NCBI GenBank assembly: GCA_039881045.1
Contig: JAYWVB010000002.1
Location: 434,001 to 498,000 of the forward strand
Direction of reading: 5' to 3'
Source: Chaetomium olivaceum
Taxonomy: Eukaryota; Ascomycota; Sordariomycetes; Sordariales; Chaetomiaceae
DNA: 64,000 bases
In this document: positions 1-11,400 of the stretch, piece by piece
How positions within the stretch are numbered: position 1 is the first letter of the stretch
Layout of the letters: each line of letters opens with the position of its first letter
Translations under genes and position numbers: made by a program
The notes under the pieces: generated by a model
The model's input: only the letters and a program-made list of their open reading frames with translations
Database searches by the model: none
What the model was told of the DNA's origin: nothing

Positions 1-575
1 TTGCGTCTGGTGTAGATATCCTCGAAGGTAGCCTCAATGAATGTTTGTCTACAGGCCATCGTATTGACGAGATGCGTTGCTGCCTCTGCGCTATTACATC
101 ATGTTGTCTCCACGTCATGGATGATGAACGTAAGGAAGTTAATTGGGCCTAGTTCCCCCCCATGCCCAGGCCCGATGCGCTGTCAATGAGCCTGTCATCA
201 AGAATTGAACCAGTCATTTTGACGGATTGCCTCGAGCTGATTGAGCGTCAGCTTCTTAGTCCCAAAGAGCGATGCCAATGAGGCACCTTCGAGGCTGTGT
301 CTCGCCCCAGCCCACTGTGCCACTTCACTCTAGCGCCTCAAACAACCCGCTGCCTGAAATCAATCCCCAGGCCCCGACACCAACAGGTGTCATAAACTCT
401 TGTCAAGCCACTTTATCGTTGGAATTACTTTGACGGAGCCCCATCACCACAAACCCACCAGCTTGGACTTTACACACCCAGTTACCCGGTCTCAGCCTGT
501 CACAACTCTAAACCACAACTTGAAACCTCGCGCAAAACCGCGGGCCGCCTTTCCACTATCCACAACGTCATCGCC
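1..575. other. intergenic, no gene seen
   Basis: No reading frame with coding character was found on either strand. The last 100 bases before the gene at 576 are rich in C and A, like a fungal promoter and leader. Confidence 0.5.
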
Positions 576-1112
576 ATGGCGCCCATCGCCCGCATGCCCA
601 TCCAACCCCCAGCAGACCTCTTTTCCTCCCGAACCCCACCCCGACCCTCATCCACCACCCCGTCGACAACCGACCCCGCCGACCCGACCCGGCGGCTCCA
701 CCCGGCCCCACTCGGCTCTTGCCCCACACAGCCGGAGCATCAGCCGGAGCCCGGACACGAAGGCAAGCGGACAAAAGCGGAGCCCGGCGGGGGGGACTAC
801 AACTACAACGACAACGACAACTACCACGATGACAACGACGTGAACAACGGCCTGCGGCCATCACATCCCGCGCCCTGGCCCAAACACATTCAGTTCGCGC
901 GCGCGGAGGGTCATGGGCCGAGGCCGGAACAGACAGATGCGTTGGCGCGGGCGGCGCACGAGTTTTATACCCAGGGCTTGGAGCGCCGGCGGCAGATGCG
1001 GGTGAGGCGGTGGATGGCTGTGCTGTTGTCTGTTGTGTTGTTAGCCGCGGGTGTGGGGTTCGCAGGGTGGTGGGTTTGGGGGAAGGTTTGCGGTTTTGAG
1101 CGGGGGTTGTGA
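576..1112 (+). CDS. hypothetical tail-anchored membrane protein
   Basis: A single-exon frame of 178 residues that I do not recognise. The N-terminal 100 residues are rich in Pro, Thr and Ser. They are followed by a low-complexity Asp/Asn/Tyr stretch (about residues 74-92) encoded by imperfect ACAAC/GACAAC repeats. A basic helix-like segment (about 120-145, with an RRRQMRVRRW patch) precedes one hydrophobic segment (about 146-170), and only a few residues follow it. This is the layout of a C-terminally anchored membrane protein with its N-terminal part in the cytosol. The start lies in a CGCCATGG context. The coding call rests on composition and the basic-plus-TM ending. Overlapping frames on both strands are shadows. 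Confidence 0.55.
   Translation: MAPIARMPIQPPADLFSSRTPPRPSSTTPSTTDPADPTRRLHPAPLGSCPTQPEHQPEPGHEGKRTKAEPGGGDYNYNDNDNYHDDNDVNNGLRPSHPAPWPKHIQFARAEGHGPRPEQTDALARAAHEFYTQGLERRRQMRVRRWMAVLLSVVLLAAGVGFAGWWVWGKVCGFERGL
795..845 (+). repeat. ACAACG-type microsatellite in coding sequence
   Basis: Imperfect tandem ACAAC/GACAAC units lie inside the frame at 576-1112 and encode an Asp/Asn/Tyr-rich tract. Such tracts change length easily. Confidence 0.6.
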
Positions 1113-1572
1113 TGGGTTGGTTCGATGGTGGGTTGGTTGGTGGTGTTTAGGCGGGCTGTTGCTGGGACTTCAATGGGGGTATTGTATGTACGTGTAGTAA
1201 AGGTTGGTGGGTTGCATGTTGTGAGGTATTCGGGATGGGTTTCGTTGGGTTGGTGGGAGTTTGGGAGTTTCCCGGTTTACTTTCATTGGGCCTTCCACAG
1301 TAACATAGACGTCGTCCAGAACGACAACGCATGATGATATCCAGAAAGATGGAATACGATGATGATAACAAGAGCTACTATACATAGCTTGGGCCCCTAA
1401 GCAGGTTTGCGCCGGAGTCATATTCATTCAGTGTCCAAGCAAGGACTGAACTAAAAGAAGTGGAGAAAAGCAAAAGGACCTAGACAACACACAATTGAGA
1501 CGTGCAAGCCAGCAAGAGAGGAGTGATTGATGATCCAAACACAACGACGCCCTTCCCATCTAGCTTGATAGG

Positions 1573-2500
1573 TCACTGCACAATTCCAGTAACATTCACA
1601 CCGGCCTGGGCCAAAGCTCCATCATACAGCCGATGTCCCACCGGCGAATAGTTCGGCACCACATCCCCATACGCCTGCATCCAAGTATCTGGGCACCACA
1701 AGTTAGCACACTCTTAAATCTCCGTTCCCAGGCCAACGAAAGACAACTCATTCAAACTCACCATAAGTACTCTGCGGCTTATACTTGCAGTACCACGCAA
1801 TGAACCACAACAATCCCGCGCTCGGCCCATCCGAGTCTCCTCCCCCATCCCCATTCGGAAACTCCTTCATCACCGCCGCATGCTCCTCCTCCGTGATCCC
1901 CTTCCGATCGCCCCCCGGTCTCCCATACGACCACTCCAGCTCATTCCCCCAATAGATTGCAAACACATCCGGCTCCTTATACAGCGCCAACTTGGGCTCC
2001 GCATGCAGCGCGATCCCATCCCACACCCTCTGCACCCGCCAATCCGGCCATTTTTTACCGTCGGGGTGGGACCGGATGAAACTGGCCGCCGCGATGGCGG
2101 AGTCGACCTCGAAGCGGCGGTCGGGGCTGACGAAGGGGTGGGAGAGGTTGTGATCGGACGCGATGTCGTGCAGCATCAGGCCGACGGCGTGCACCTCGAG
2201 GTCGACCTGGGCCGCGAGGGTGGCGTTGTGGCGGAGATGCAGCGCGCCCCAGAGCCAGCAGCGCATGATGTGGTTGTAGCTGCCGGGCGAGTATTGCTTG
2301 GCGAAGGCTTGGGCATCGCGGACGATGGGGGTGTCGACGATGGAGATGCCGGCGAGGGTGCGGTGGGGGAAGTGAGGAGGGGTTGGGAGGAGGGGGGCCG
2401 TTGGCGGGGGCTTGGGGGATGGGGATGCGGTTGTGAAAGGGGAGAAGTAGGTTAGGGTGAGGAGAAGGGGAAGAGAGGAGATAGTTGGTAGAAACCGCAT
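1573..2500 (-). CDS. secreted HD-domain protein, cyanamide hydratase-like
   Basis: Two exons (2500-1762 and 1688-1573) flank a 73 nt GTGAGT...CAG intron and give 284 residues. The first 26 residues look like a signal peptide (hydrophobic core, then Ala-Ser-Pro), which is why I start at 2500 and not at the upstream in-frame ATG at 2578. The body carries an HD metal-binding pattern: His77 in SYNHIMR, the His111-Asp112 pair in LMLHDIASD, and His166 in ALHAEP. A FEVDSA segment lies between, as in the fungal and yeast DDI2/DDI3 cyanamide hydratase group. That family hydrates cyanamide to urea using zinc. The secretion signal is unusual for that enzyme, so the substrate is uncertain. The last exon adds the C-terminal 38 or so residues. 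Confidence 0.75.
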
Positions 2501-2578
2501 TGTGGAAGTGTGTTGATCAGAGAAAGAGGAGCTTGGAGAGGCGGTGTTCAAAAGTATGTGAACAATGAGGAACGACAT

Positions 2579-3600
2579 TTCATCGACTATTTATCATGTC
2601 CCCGGTATCACTTCTCTCATTGTATAGTAATCATTATGATCCTTTCGTCACTTTGGACTCATCACAACATACTAAACATTCCGGTTCAGGAGCGAATATG
2701 AGCAAGTTTGAGAGCGAATGTTGTTGCCAGGTTTCCATAATGCGCGCATCCTGCGAAGTATGAGACACGAGGCCTATAGCTGAAACTCAGATTATACAGT
2801 GGCGTTTCTGGCACAACTCCAAGACAATAAGTTCCGACAGCTGACGGAGTTTAGGTACTTGCTGACGTGCATATGTTGAAAGAACCAATCGTTTTTAGTT
2901 AGCTCACTTATGTGATCACAAACATAAGGCATAGTTACAAATTGCTTCCACTTTTATTTAGACAACATGTGTTGCGGTTTGGGCTGCTCTTCTTCGTGGG
3001 CGTGTGGCTTCAATCTTCAGCAGTCTAGGCCGCCTCGATGAGCACCTCCCTTACATACATCTCGGGCTGGCGTATATCTTCTCGGTGTCAATGTATTTAC
3101 CGGCCTAATGATGCTGACACGGTCGCTCATTGGCATGAATTGACACCGTTCTTGTTGCCAGTGGCTCCAGGTTATTCTCGACGGTCACAGCGGCGTGCTT
3201 ACTACCTTACTCTGCAGTGGCAGGAGAAGGTAAGATCTGGATTTCAAGAATGACAACGCCAGGTTCAGTCTGTTCTATCCAGTGATGAAAGTCATTATAC
3301 CGCAACCGCGCAGGCGCATATAACATGTAAGAAGACGCGGCGAGTTAAACGACCAGAACGAGGAAACTGAATGATTCCCATGCTGCTGAAGGATATCTAT
3401 CGCCAACACAGCTGGCCCGACCGAGCCCGTTACGCTTTTGGAGATACAATATCAGCCACTAGGGCTAGGGCCTGTCAACGGCACATTAGGTATAAATCGC
3501 ACTACGGAGGGTAACATAAAGGGTCGCGGGCAAAGCTGTGATGGTCTTGTGCCGATGTTGACTTCGCGGGCAGAAGAGTCCCTGGCCATGTGTACGCATG
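2579..3600. other. intergenic, no gene seen
   Basis: About 1 kb of moderate AT content. Short frames show no recognisable domain or coding bias on either strand. Confidence 0.45.
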
Positions 3601-3624
3601 CATGACTGAGTGCATGATTCCATC

Positions 3625-4500
3625 TCACTTCGCGTCCGGCACCCCTTCTGCGTCGGCTGTGGCACGGACAGCAGCCGCCCGACGCGCCCTCTCCCTCTTC
3701 TTATTCTTGCTCACTCCCACGCAGCAGTACACGCACGAGCCGATCAGAGGGCGCCGATGATGGGCATGCCCACCATCAAGAACCACAAGGCGCCTTCGGA
3801 CAGGAAGTAGTTCCTGTTGGGACCCGAAGGAGACTCGCGGTCGTACTTTCCGGGCGGGATAAACGTCGCCAGGGGTCCATGTCGGCACCAGCATGCGGTT
3901 TGTAATGGAAGGCGGCTGGGGGGTGAGGTCAGGGATGTCGGAGGCGGACCAGGTGAGCCCAGGCATTGTGAACAAGGAGGGTGCTGCTAGCAATGTCGAC
4001 GCTGGTGATGGTAGCGGTGTCTGAGCCTGGTTCCGAGTTCAGCCTGGAGGTCCAGCGGCCACACGCGTGGGGGATCTTGGACTGGACAAGTGTTCTATGT
4101 TTAAAGTAGTAAAAACTCGTACCCGCTGCATGCGATTGTCAGCACGGGCGCATCGGGTCAAGGGATCAAAAAAACAAGGGGGGGGCGCACCGGTCGCAGC
4201 AGAGAGGCCGTGAACTTGTCCGTTGCGTCGCCGTCAGCAATGTCGTGGTAGACCCAGTCACTGGGGCACACGCCGGGGTTGAACCTCAACCGGTTTTCCG
4301 GGACGACATCGGCCCAGCCATCGGGCATGCATGAAGGGTCGTCGGCAACGAGGACTGTAGCGACGGCGTCAATATAGCCTGAAGATATGTTGACACTGGT
4401 GGTTCTGAAGATGGGGCAGCCTGACGGCACCACGAAGGGCGTGGTGAGAGCGAGGAGTGCCGTCGCCGTCGCGGTGACAGACGCGAGCTGGACGACATGG
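3625..4500 (-). pseudogene. decayed secreted single-TM surface protein gene
   Basis: Minus-strand fragments in three frames line up as one former gene of the fungal type 'signal peptide, Cys-rich ectodomain, one TM helix, short basic tail'. In order they are: a signal-like hydrophobic start (around 4440-4490) whose ATG is out of frame; a fragment from about 4433 with PSGCPIFRTTSV and GVCPSDWVYHDIADG; a plausible intron (GTGCGC donor near 4185, GCATGCAG acceptor near 4131); a fragment with ASSTLLVHNAW; a shifted fragment LTWSASDIPDL; a shifted fragment with a TM helix (FLMVGMPIIGAL); and a tail CVYCCVGVSKNKK. At least four small indels are needed, near 3745-3749, 3866-3872, 3958-3962 and 4485-4500. 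I do not recognise a function. Four lesions in 0.8 kb favour a real pseudogene over sequencing error. Confidence 0.5.
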
Positions 4501-5369
4501 CCGCGTGTTATAGGTCCCAGCTTGCCAGTTTTTGTAAGTTAGGAATATGATGTGTGTACTGGGCGCAGAGGTCTGCGGGGCACGAGGTGTCTGACCAAGG
4601 CAGCAGGTTGCCCAGGCTCGCTTGGGGCGGCGACCTTCGCCTTTTTCCGTCGCCGTATTCGGCAACAGACTCTGCAGGGGCGCGAGCGCACGACTGCATA
4701 ACTGCATAAAGCAGAAACGGCTGGTTTAGGTGCGCTCTACCGGCGGCGCAGGCCAGACTACTCGGTAGCTCCTAAACACCTGGTCAAAGGTCGCCGGCGG
4801 AAAATAAGGGATTCCAAGGCCGGAATCATCCATCACGTCGGGTCTGCTAGGAGAAAGTAGGGGGGGGTGGGGTCGTGAATAGACATATTTTTTAGTCTCT
4901 TCCGTCTTGGCAATGGCCGTTGGGGGCCGTTGGGGGCCGTTGGGAGGCGCTGGCGCTCGTGGTACCTAAAGGCCCAGATCCGCCTCTCACAGCAGTTATG
5001 ATGTTGCACATAGAACGAAGGATGGGCTCTCTCAGTACTTTTGAGGGGAAATCAAGGCCGAAACTGGCCCAAGGAGATACACAAGTTCCCACCGGCATAC
5101 TATATCCTCTCAGTGTCAGCGTATTTTCCCGTCTAGTATCTCATGTACCTAATAACAACAAAAGATGAGACCTATCTACTGTCCGTCTTCCACATCTGTC
5201 ACACTACAGGAAGCCTCTGACAGTGGGAAATCTTGGGGTAAAAATGTCATGTGTTCACAAAGAAGAGTAGCTCTCTAGAGCGGGTTAAAATACAAAAGAA
5301 CACCCTTTTCCTACATACCAAGCTCCCACGTAGGCCTTAAAAAACTCTTAAAAGCCTAACGAGACATGC
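4501..5369. other. intergenic, no gene seen
   Basis: No supported gene. The stretch contains the short tandem GGCCGTTGGG repeat near 4914-4947. Confidence 0.4.
4914..4947 (+). repeat. short tandem repeat, unit GGCCGTTGGG
   Basis: About three copies of a 10 bp unit in an intergenic stretch. No function can be assigned. Confidence 0.7.
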
Positions 5370-6437
5370 CTACCTATACTGCGACAACATGCCAGTCCCA
5401 GGATGACAGGCAACATACTCAAAAAGCTGCTGCTCGGGCTCAAGAACCATCACCTCATGAAACACGCGGAGGGTGACATTGTTCTTGAGCTTCCCCGCAT
5501 ACTGATGGAAACCATTAAAGATGGCGAGGTGGGTTTGGTGCTCTTTGCACCAACGCTCAAGCGAGCCAAGGTCGTCAAAATAAGCCAGCCCAAAAGTGCG
5601 GTCTTTGTCGGCCTTTGTAGTGATCGGGTCGACAATCGCCATGAAACGGCAGCTATAGCAGCCAACCTCGGCGCCATGGTCTTAAAAAGTCCATGCCCTT
5701 GATCAACACGGGGTGCATAGTCTCGAGGTAGAGCTCTCGCTCTTCAGCGGATGTGTCGAGCCAGTTCTGTCCAGAACGAATGACGGCAAGGTTCTTCTTG
5801 CCAGGGATCCTGATTCGGCTACCGATCCCGGATGTCTGGGGACCCTCGAAATCCTCTGATGTGGCCCGGGTGCCAGCAAGGGTGTCTGTCTGAGAAGCCG
5901 GAATACGGTCGCGCATACTGCCCCAGTAGCCATGCTCCTGGATCTCTCCGCTCATACCCTCTCTCATGTGGGCACAGCCCTCGGGAACATCGTTAGTATT
6001 GAAGAGGGTCTCCAGTCGGCCCATAGTCGGGAAGAAGACCTCGAGGAACCATCCGTGCCGGCAGACCTCTGGCTCAAGCGCCTGCCACCACTCCCAAAAC
6101 CCAGACTGCTCGGCCCAAGCCTCGTAAGTAGTCCTGCTTGGCCAGTAGGCTATAGCCGAGATGTTGTAGAAACCTTTGTTGTCGGTAACGGACGCCCACT
6201 CGAAGAACGAAGGAGGACTGCTTGGGGATGTCAGGAATGTTGATAACGTCGACTGGGCCGCTCCATCGACATCCGAGGCCGTCCGATATTGCGCACCAAT
6301 AATGGCCATTACCAGCTGGGAGGCATGCTTGAGGAACCGTACACTGTATGACGGATAAGGAGGTTGAAACCGGCGGGGAGGCGTGCTGGCCGGGTGCGGG
6401 TGCAGCGGAGATGGTCTGGTATCGCGGAGGAAAGCAT
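5370..6437 (-). CDS. aldoxime dehydratase (heme-containing), frame broken twice
   Basis: This gene encodes the heme enzyme that dehydrates aldoximes such as phenylacetaldoxime to nitriles (Dehydratase_hem family; fungal example OxdFg of Fusarium). Read through, it is about 355 residues, the usual length. Visible family blocks are MLSSAIPDHL at the start, PPYPSYSVRFLKHASQLVMA, the central WASVTDNKGFYNISAIAYW, VGCYSCRFM, KADKDRTFGLAYFDDL, THLAIFNGFH (probable heme-ligand His) and VFHEVMVLEPEQQLFEYV. Two single-base lesions break the frame: one base missing near 6361-6368 and one extra near 5682-5688. They cancel in length. There are no introns. A nitrilase gene lies head to head about 0.87 kb away. 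Whether the gene is dead or the lesions are sequence errors cannot be decided here. Confidence 0.85.
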
Positions 6438-7308
6438 GGTCAAAGGCTGAAGTGTGCGGAGATGTGTGAGCATGCGAGATAACCTCCGCGTTCTGGTAAA
6501 TGTCTTTGCACCTCTCGTCAGCGTATCATATGCTCGAAGCCTCGTTCCCTCGCTGCGGAACCCAACTTGATCCGACCCTACAAGACCATTATTTGTGTGG
6601 CCAATTTATGCGAGAACCTTCACAGTGTCACTAGACTGTGGAGCGGGGTTCTTTGCGTCTACGCAGATATCTCGTGAGGCGGCTGGATCACACCAACTTG
6701 ACTGGCTTGGGGTAACGCCGAAGGTAGGCAGCGCACGGAGGAGAAATGCAGAGCTTCGGCGTTAGACAGATCGGGTACCCATCGGCAATTGATGGCTTCA
6801 TGCGATTAGATATGGACCAATGGTCACCACCAACCACAGACCGGTTCAAGCCACCCGAGGGGAGAAAGCACAGTTATTATATGATCCTCCGAGCATGCTG
6901 TCCCCCCATTCGAATTCATGTGACAGTGATGGCAGCACAGAGCTTTGCACTCCCGCCAATAGGTCAGCTACCATCGCTGGTGTGGCACATGCGGTGGACA
7001 ACTTGCCGTGAGGGCAAGGATTCAAGGGACAAACGGTGTTGCCTCCAGGCGTCTCTGCAGGCGCATCTCTTAGCCGCACTTAGACCAGTCGCATTCTAAC
7101 AAGGTTCCAACTTCCAGGTTTGTACGGTAATACTACATCAATAGTTCGTACCCCGCGCCCCCCCCCCCTCCCTCTGGATTTGGGATTTTTCCACTTGTTT
7201 CGTCTATTGAGGACTGAACATAATTCGAGTCGGAACCAGACATTCATCCTGCAGCACCAAAAGATCGCCAAGCATACCTAGGTACCTAGTTAGTATCAAC
7301 TTATCGCC
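6438..7308. promoter_or_regulatory. shared divergent promoter of dehydratase and nitrilase genes
   Basis: A gap of about 870 bp between the starts of two oppositely directed genes for consecutive steps. No credible coding frame fills it. A TAGGTACCTAG motif sits just upstream of the nitrilase start (about 7277-7290). Shared regulation is an inference from the arrangement. Confidence 0.5.
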
Positions 7309-8404
7309 ATGGCCACGCCGATTCGAGTCGCCGTTATCCAGTCGGAGCCCGTCTACCTCGACCTAGCTGCCTCCATTGAGAAAGCCTGCCGTCTTATCAC
7401 CGAGGCTGCCGAAGGTGGGGCAAAGCTTGTCGCCTTCCCTGAATGTTGGCTCCCCGGCTACCCAGCGTGGATTTGGTAAGTCCCTTCCGTTCATATCGAG
7501 TCCTCAGTTCACTTCTAGATGTACTATGTAATACAGGGCACGCCCGGTCGATGTCGAGATGCAGACGCGATACGTCTACAATGCGCTACCTGTCCAATCG
7601 CAGACGATGGACATGGTCAAGGCCGCCGCCAAGGAGCACTCCATTGCCGTGGTGCTCGGCTTTGCCGAGCAGAGCTCCTCATACAGCGTCTACATCTCAC
7701 AGGCCATCATCTCCCCGCAGGGTGAGCTTCTTCTGCACCGGCGCAAGATCAAGCCCACCCACATGGAGCGCACCATCTTCGGCGATGGATCAGGCGGCGA
7801 CCTGAACAATGTCGCCGAGGTTGACTTTGGTCCCGAGCACGGCAAGATTAAGGTGGGATGCCTAACCTGCTGGGAGCACACGCAGCCGCTCCTCAAGTAC
7901 CACACCATCTCCCAGGGTGAGGCTATCCATGTCGCTATGTGGCCGCCCATCGCCCCAATGCCAAGCGTCGACTATCCCGGCCTGTGGAGCATGTCGGCCG
8001 AGGGTTGTCAAGCGCTCAGCCAGGTCTATGCCATCGAAAGTACAACTTTTGTGCTCCATAGCACCGCGGTATGCACGCAAAAGAGCATCGAGCTGCTGAA
8101 GACGCAGGAAGGTATTGTCTGCTCGCAACCGGGCGGCGGCCATAGTTGTGTCATTGCCCCGGACGGACGACGTTTGACGGAGCCTCTTGGCGACGGGGCA
8201 GGCGTAACGGAGGGTATCGTGTATGCAGATCTGGACCTTAGCAAGGTGGTGGCAACCAGGGGCTTCTTGGACGTCGTTGGCCACTACAGCCGTCCAGACC
8301 TTCTGTGGCTAGGCGTAGATAGACGGCAGAGGGAGGTGGTCTTCGACGGGGCCCAAGTCGCTAGGTCTCAAGGAGATTCCAGAAATGACGCTGAAGGCTG
8401 TTGA
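7309..8404 (+). CDS. nitrilase
   Basis: Two exons (7309-7475 and 7537-8404) joined across a 61 nt GTAAGT...CAG intron give 344 residues. This is a nitrilase, which hydrolyses R-CN to the carboxylic acid and ammonia. The full catalytic triad of the family is present: Glu45 in AFPECWLPGYP, Lys126 in HRRKIKPTHMER, and the nucleophile Cys167 in GCLTCWEH. The WEH after the cysteine and the KPTHMERTIFGDG block are typical of true nitrilases rather than other carbon-nitrogen hydrolases. The frame is intact. It is divergently paired with the aldoxime dehydratase gene at 5370-6437, so the two products would convert aldoxime to nitrile to acid. The substrate cannot be read from the sequence; arylacetonitriles are a reasonable guess from the partner. 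Confidence 0.93.
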
Positions 8405-11400
8405 GAACATTCCATTGACGGGCATGAATCGAAGTTGGGCAACCTTGTGAAATCTGCAAAATACATCTCATGAGGTCGTTTAGGTACCTTAATATTATCG
8501 CGGTGAAGCTTCCTAAGTTGTGTCCTGTGCAGTATAGAGCACCACAGCGCATAGGTATCTTATTTAGGTTGTTCATCTAGTTCACAAGAAACTTAGTAAC
8601 CATTGAATGCGTAGACTTCCATGGTCTTGCAGGTTGACGCCGCGGTGATGTCGCAGCGACTTGACGAATGGTTATTAGAGACAAAAACTGTTAGGGGTAA
8701 TCCTTTGTTGCTGTAACGGGCTGTGCCCGAGGTGAGCCTCGGTAACCCTCGGCCAGCTCACGTACAAGCACGGTCCACCGAACCCCTGGATGAAGCTATT
8801 CCCAGTTGCCGAACATTCTAGCAATGCGCTCGGGCCACCGCACTCACGATCATAAAGCAGCCCCACGAGCTGCCAGACTCTCTCATCTTTCCTTTTCTTC
8901 TTCAAGCTTAGTGTACTCGTAGAGTCGTCACCAGATAGTTGCAATATACTCCTGGGACCGTTACAGTTGCCGATAAACAATATTATGGTTCCCCATTACT
9001 GTCGTTGAATCACTGTAACTAACAAAACTGTTCACAAAGTTTTTTCGGTAACGACTTTCGGCCTTCAGTGGCGACTTAGGGGTAACAACATAGATCGGTC
9101 TCCGTCAACACCGCCCTTGTGTTTGCATGCGCTCCCAAGGCTCCAAAAGGCCATTGAACGAGCTCGGTAAAGTCCCTCAAATTATCATCTGACATTGAGG
9201 AGTCTCTCAACTGACATACGTATAGAGACACGCAAAGCATATGCCGTACACTTCAAGCGGTACAACACTCCCCGCCCCATGAGCCCCTTCATCCTCTACC
9301 GAAAGTCTTGCTGTACCAACGCAGCAGCCTTCATCCTAAGCACCGGTAAAAAGAAGGTCATCACCAAAAAGGGTTCGCCCCTTTCAGTTCCAGCGCAAGG
9401 CGTAGGTTGGAGACCACTGAAGTCAAGGAGAGGTTCAAGAGATGGGAATCAGCTTCGCAACTTTGTTAATTTGAATCCGTCGCAATAACATTGTCCACTA
9501 TTTTTGGGCTGCAACCGCATTTCGCACCACGAACTTGACTTGCAGTGTGACTGGCCGGCCCACCCACATCCGAATTTCGCGTAAAATCTGCGATACGCCT
9601 CACTCTCTTGCCGCTCCCTGGGAAATTCTTTTTCCATTGGCCGGAGAACACAAAGCACGGGGCTGATATGGCAAGTTTCAATCGCTTTCTTACAACCCTT
9701 TCCTCCATAACGTTTTGGATATTAGGTCGCAGCCGCAGCCGAGACCATGGTAAATGCGGTTTGTTTATATGGACTTATCACGTCGTTTTCCTACGATTGA
9801 ACGGAACTGGCAGATCTGGAGTTGCCCCACTCAGCCGCAGATCCCGCTCGCGACGGACCGACTTCCAGATTCTCGATGCTGAAAACCCGGGATGAGGAAT
9901 CGCCGAAACGACAGGGCATGTCATCATGGGCCAAGGCCGGGCAAGCACGCACATGGAGAGCAAATGGCGCACTCCCCCAACACTCAAACACTGGCCAAAC
10001 ACACTTCCTCGATGCCGGGGGGTGGGGGGAGGGCTGCTCACGAACGAATGGCTTTCTCTGGTTTCTCGGCTGACTTTGGCTTGATTGCGGTGCCTGAAAC
10101 GGGCCAGTCGGGAGCAGCGACACATATTTGACTTCATTGTTGGAGTGCGCGTCCTGCCCGCGTCGTACAGCTCTCGACGCAGTGTTCCGAGTGGCTTCGA
10201 TTTTTGTTCCTCAACGGCGCAACCCGGTGTGGCGTCACACCGATCGACAGTCTTTGCAGCGAATGCGACCCGTCCATGCTTCATGCTCCAAGGCGGTCGG
10301 AGCAGGTTTCATTTCTTCCGCCGCCTCTTCAAACAAGTAACGTATGGTATGCAGTACAGCGTACGTTACCTTACCGTATGTATTTCGTGGCTGGCTTGTT
10401 TGCCTGCTCCAAGCCGCCAACCATATGGTTATGCACTGCGCCGCTCAGGAGGCCGAGTGATCGTCGCAGACAAAAGGTTTTTCTGCTTCGAGGCTGGTTT
10501 ACTATTCGCACCGTCAATTGCAATGGGATTTATCACGCGGCTGACTTTGGGGCCATGGAAGGTCAGCATCCCGCCAGCATCTTTACCAATCGCCTCGTCG
10601 GTCAAGCTTTTTTCCCCGCATTGAGGCGCCCGACATGGCGGCGACGACATGGTCATCATGGCGTCTTCCGAGTTGCCAAGGGCCCTTTCCTCAGGCCTGG
10701 CACTGGCACCTGGAAACTTGGCGCGGAGCCATGCGTGCGCCACCGGCACTGATGGTTGGCGCGAGCTTGGATCGTTGCTTCCGCGGCGACCGGGCTTGTT
10801 ATTTTCGAACACGAAACGGGATTCGGCGTAAGTCATGCGCGCAATGGGAACAAGGCGGCCTTGAAGCGATCTTGCCGAGTTCGGCGGGACTTTGGGAAAT
10901 GGCGGCATGGCATTCCACACTCCTTCGTATGTACTGCCAGTAGACAAATACCATCACTCCTCCATTTCGGTTCGAGAAAAACGATTTCGGCGTGACGAAC
11001 CACTGGGAAGCTGAACGTAACAAAGTGTTGTTCAGCCAAGCCAGAGATTCCAGTGGCACGTGAGCGTTCTTCTTCCTTTGTTCTCGATCATGCCGACGGA
11101 CGAAGTCGTTTTCCAAAAGCCAACAAGTCCACCTGATGCACAGCAGCGGAGACTTTCGGCCCGATCCCCAACCGCTCCCTGAAGCGCATGATCCTTCGAC
11201 GGGGACGCGGCCGTTTACCCCAACTCGGCCTGTGGCGCGGGCCGACTGTCGCACGGCGTTGGGCGTCAACAACGTTACCACCATGGGCAGATTCGAGGCA
11301 GATTACAGCCATGAGCCGTCAAACAAATCATTGCGGCTCAGCAAATGCGTAGTCATGCGTTCGGGACCTCGACTCAGTTTGGCGGGAGGTCTAGACTGTT

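Noticed and set aside
10085..10624. 179-residue plus-strand frame upstream of the transporter
   Set aside because: It overlaps equally long frames on the other strand, has no start context, no motif and no consistent codon bias.
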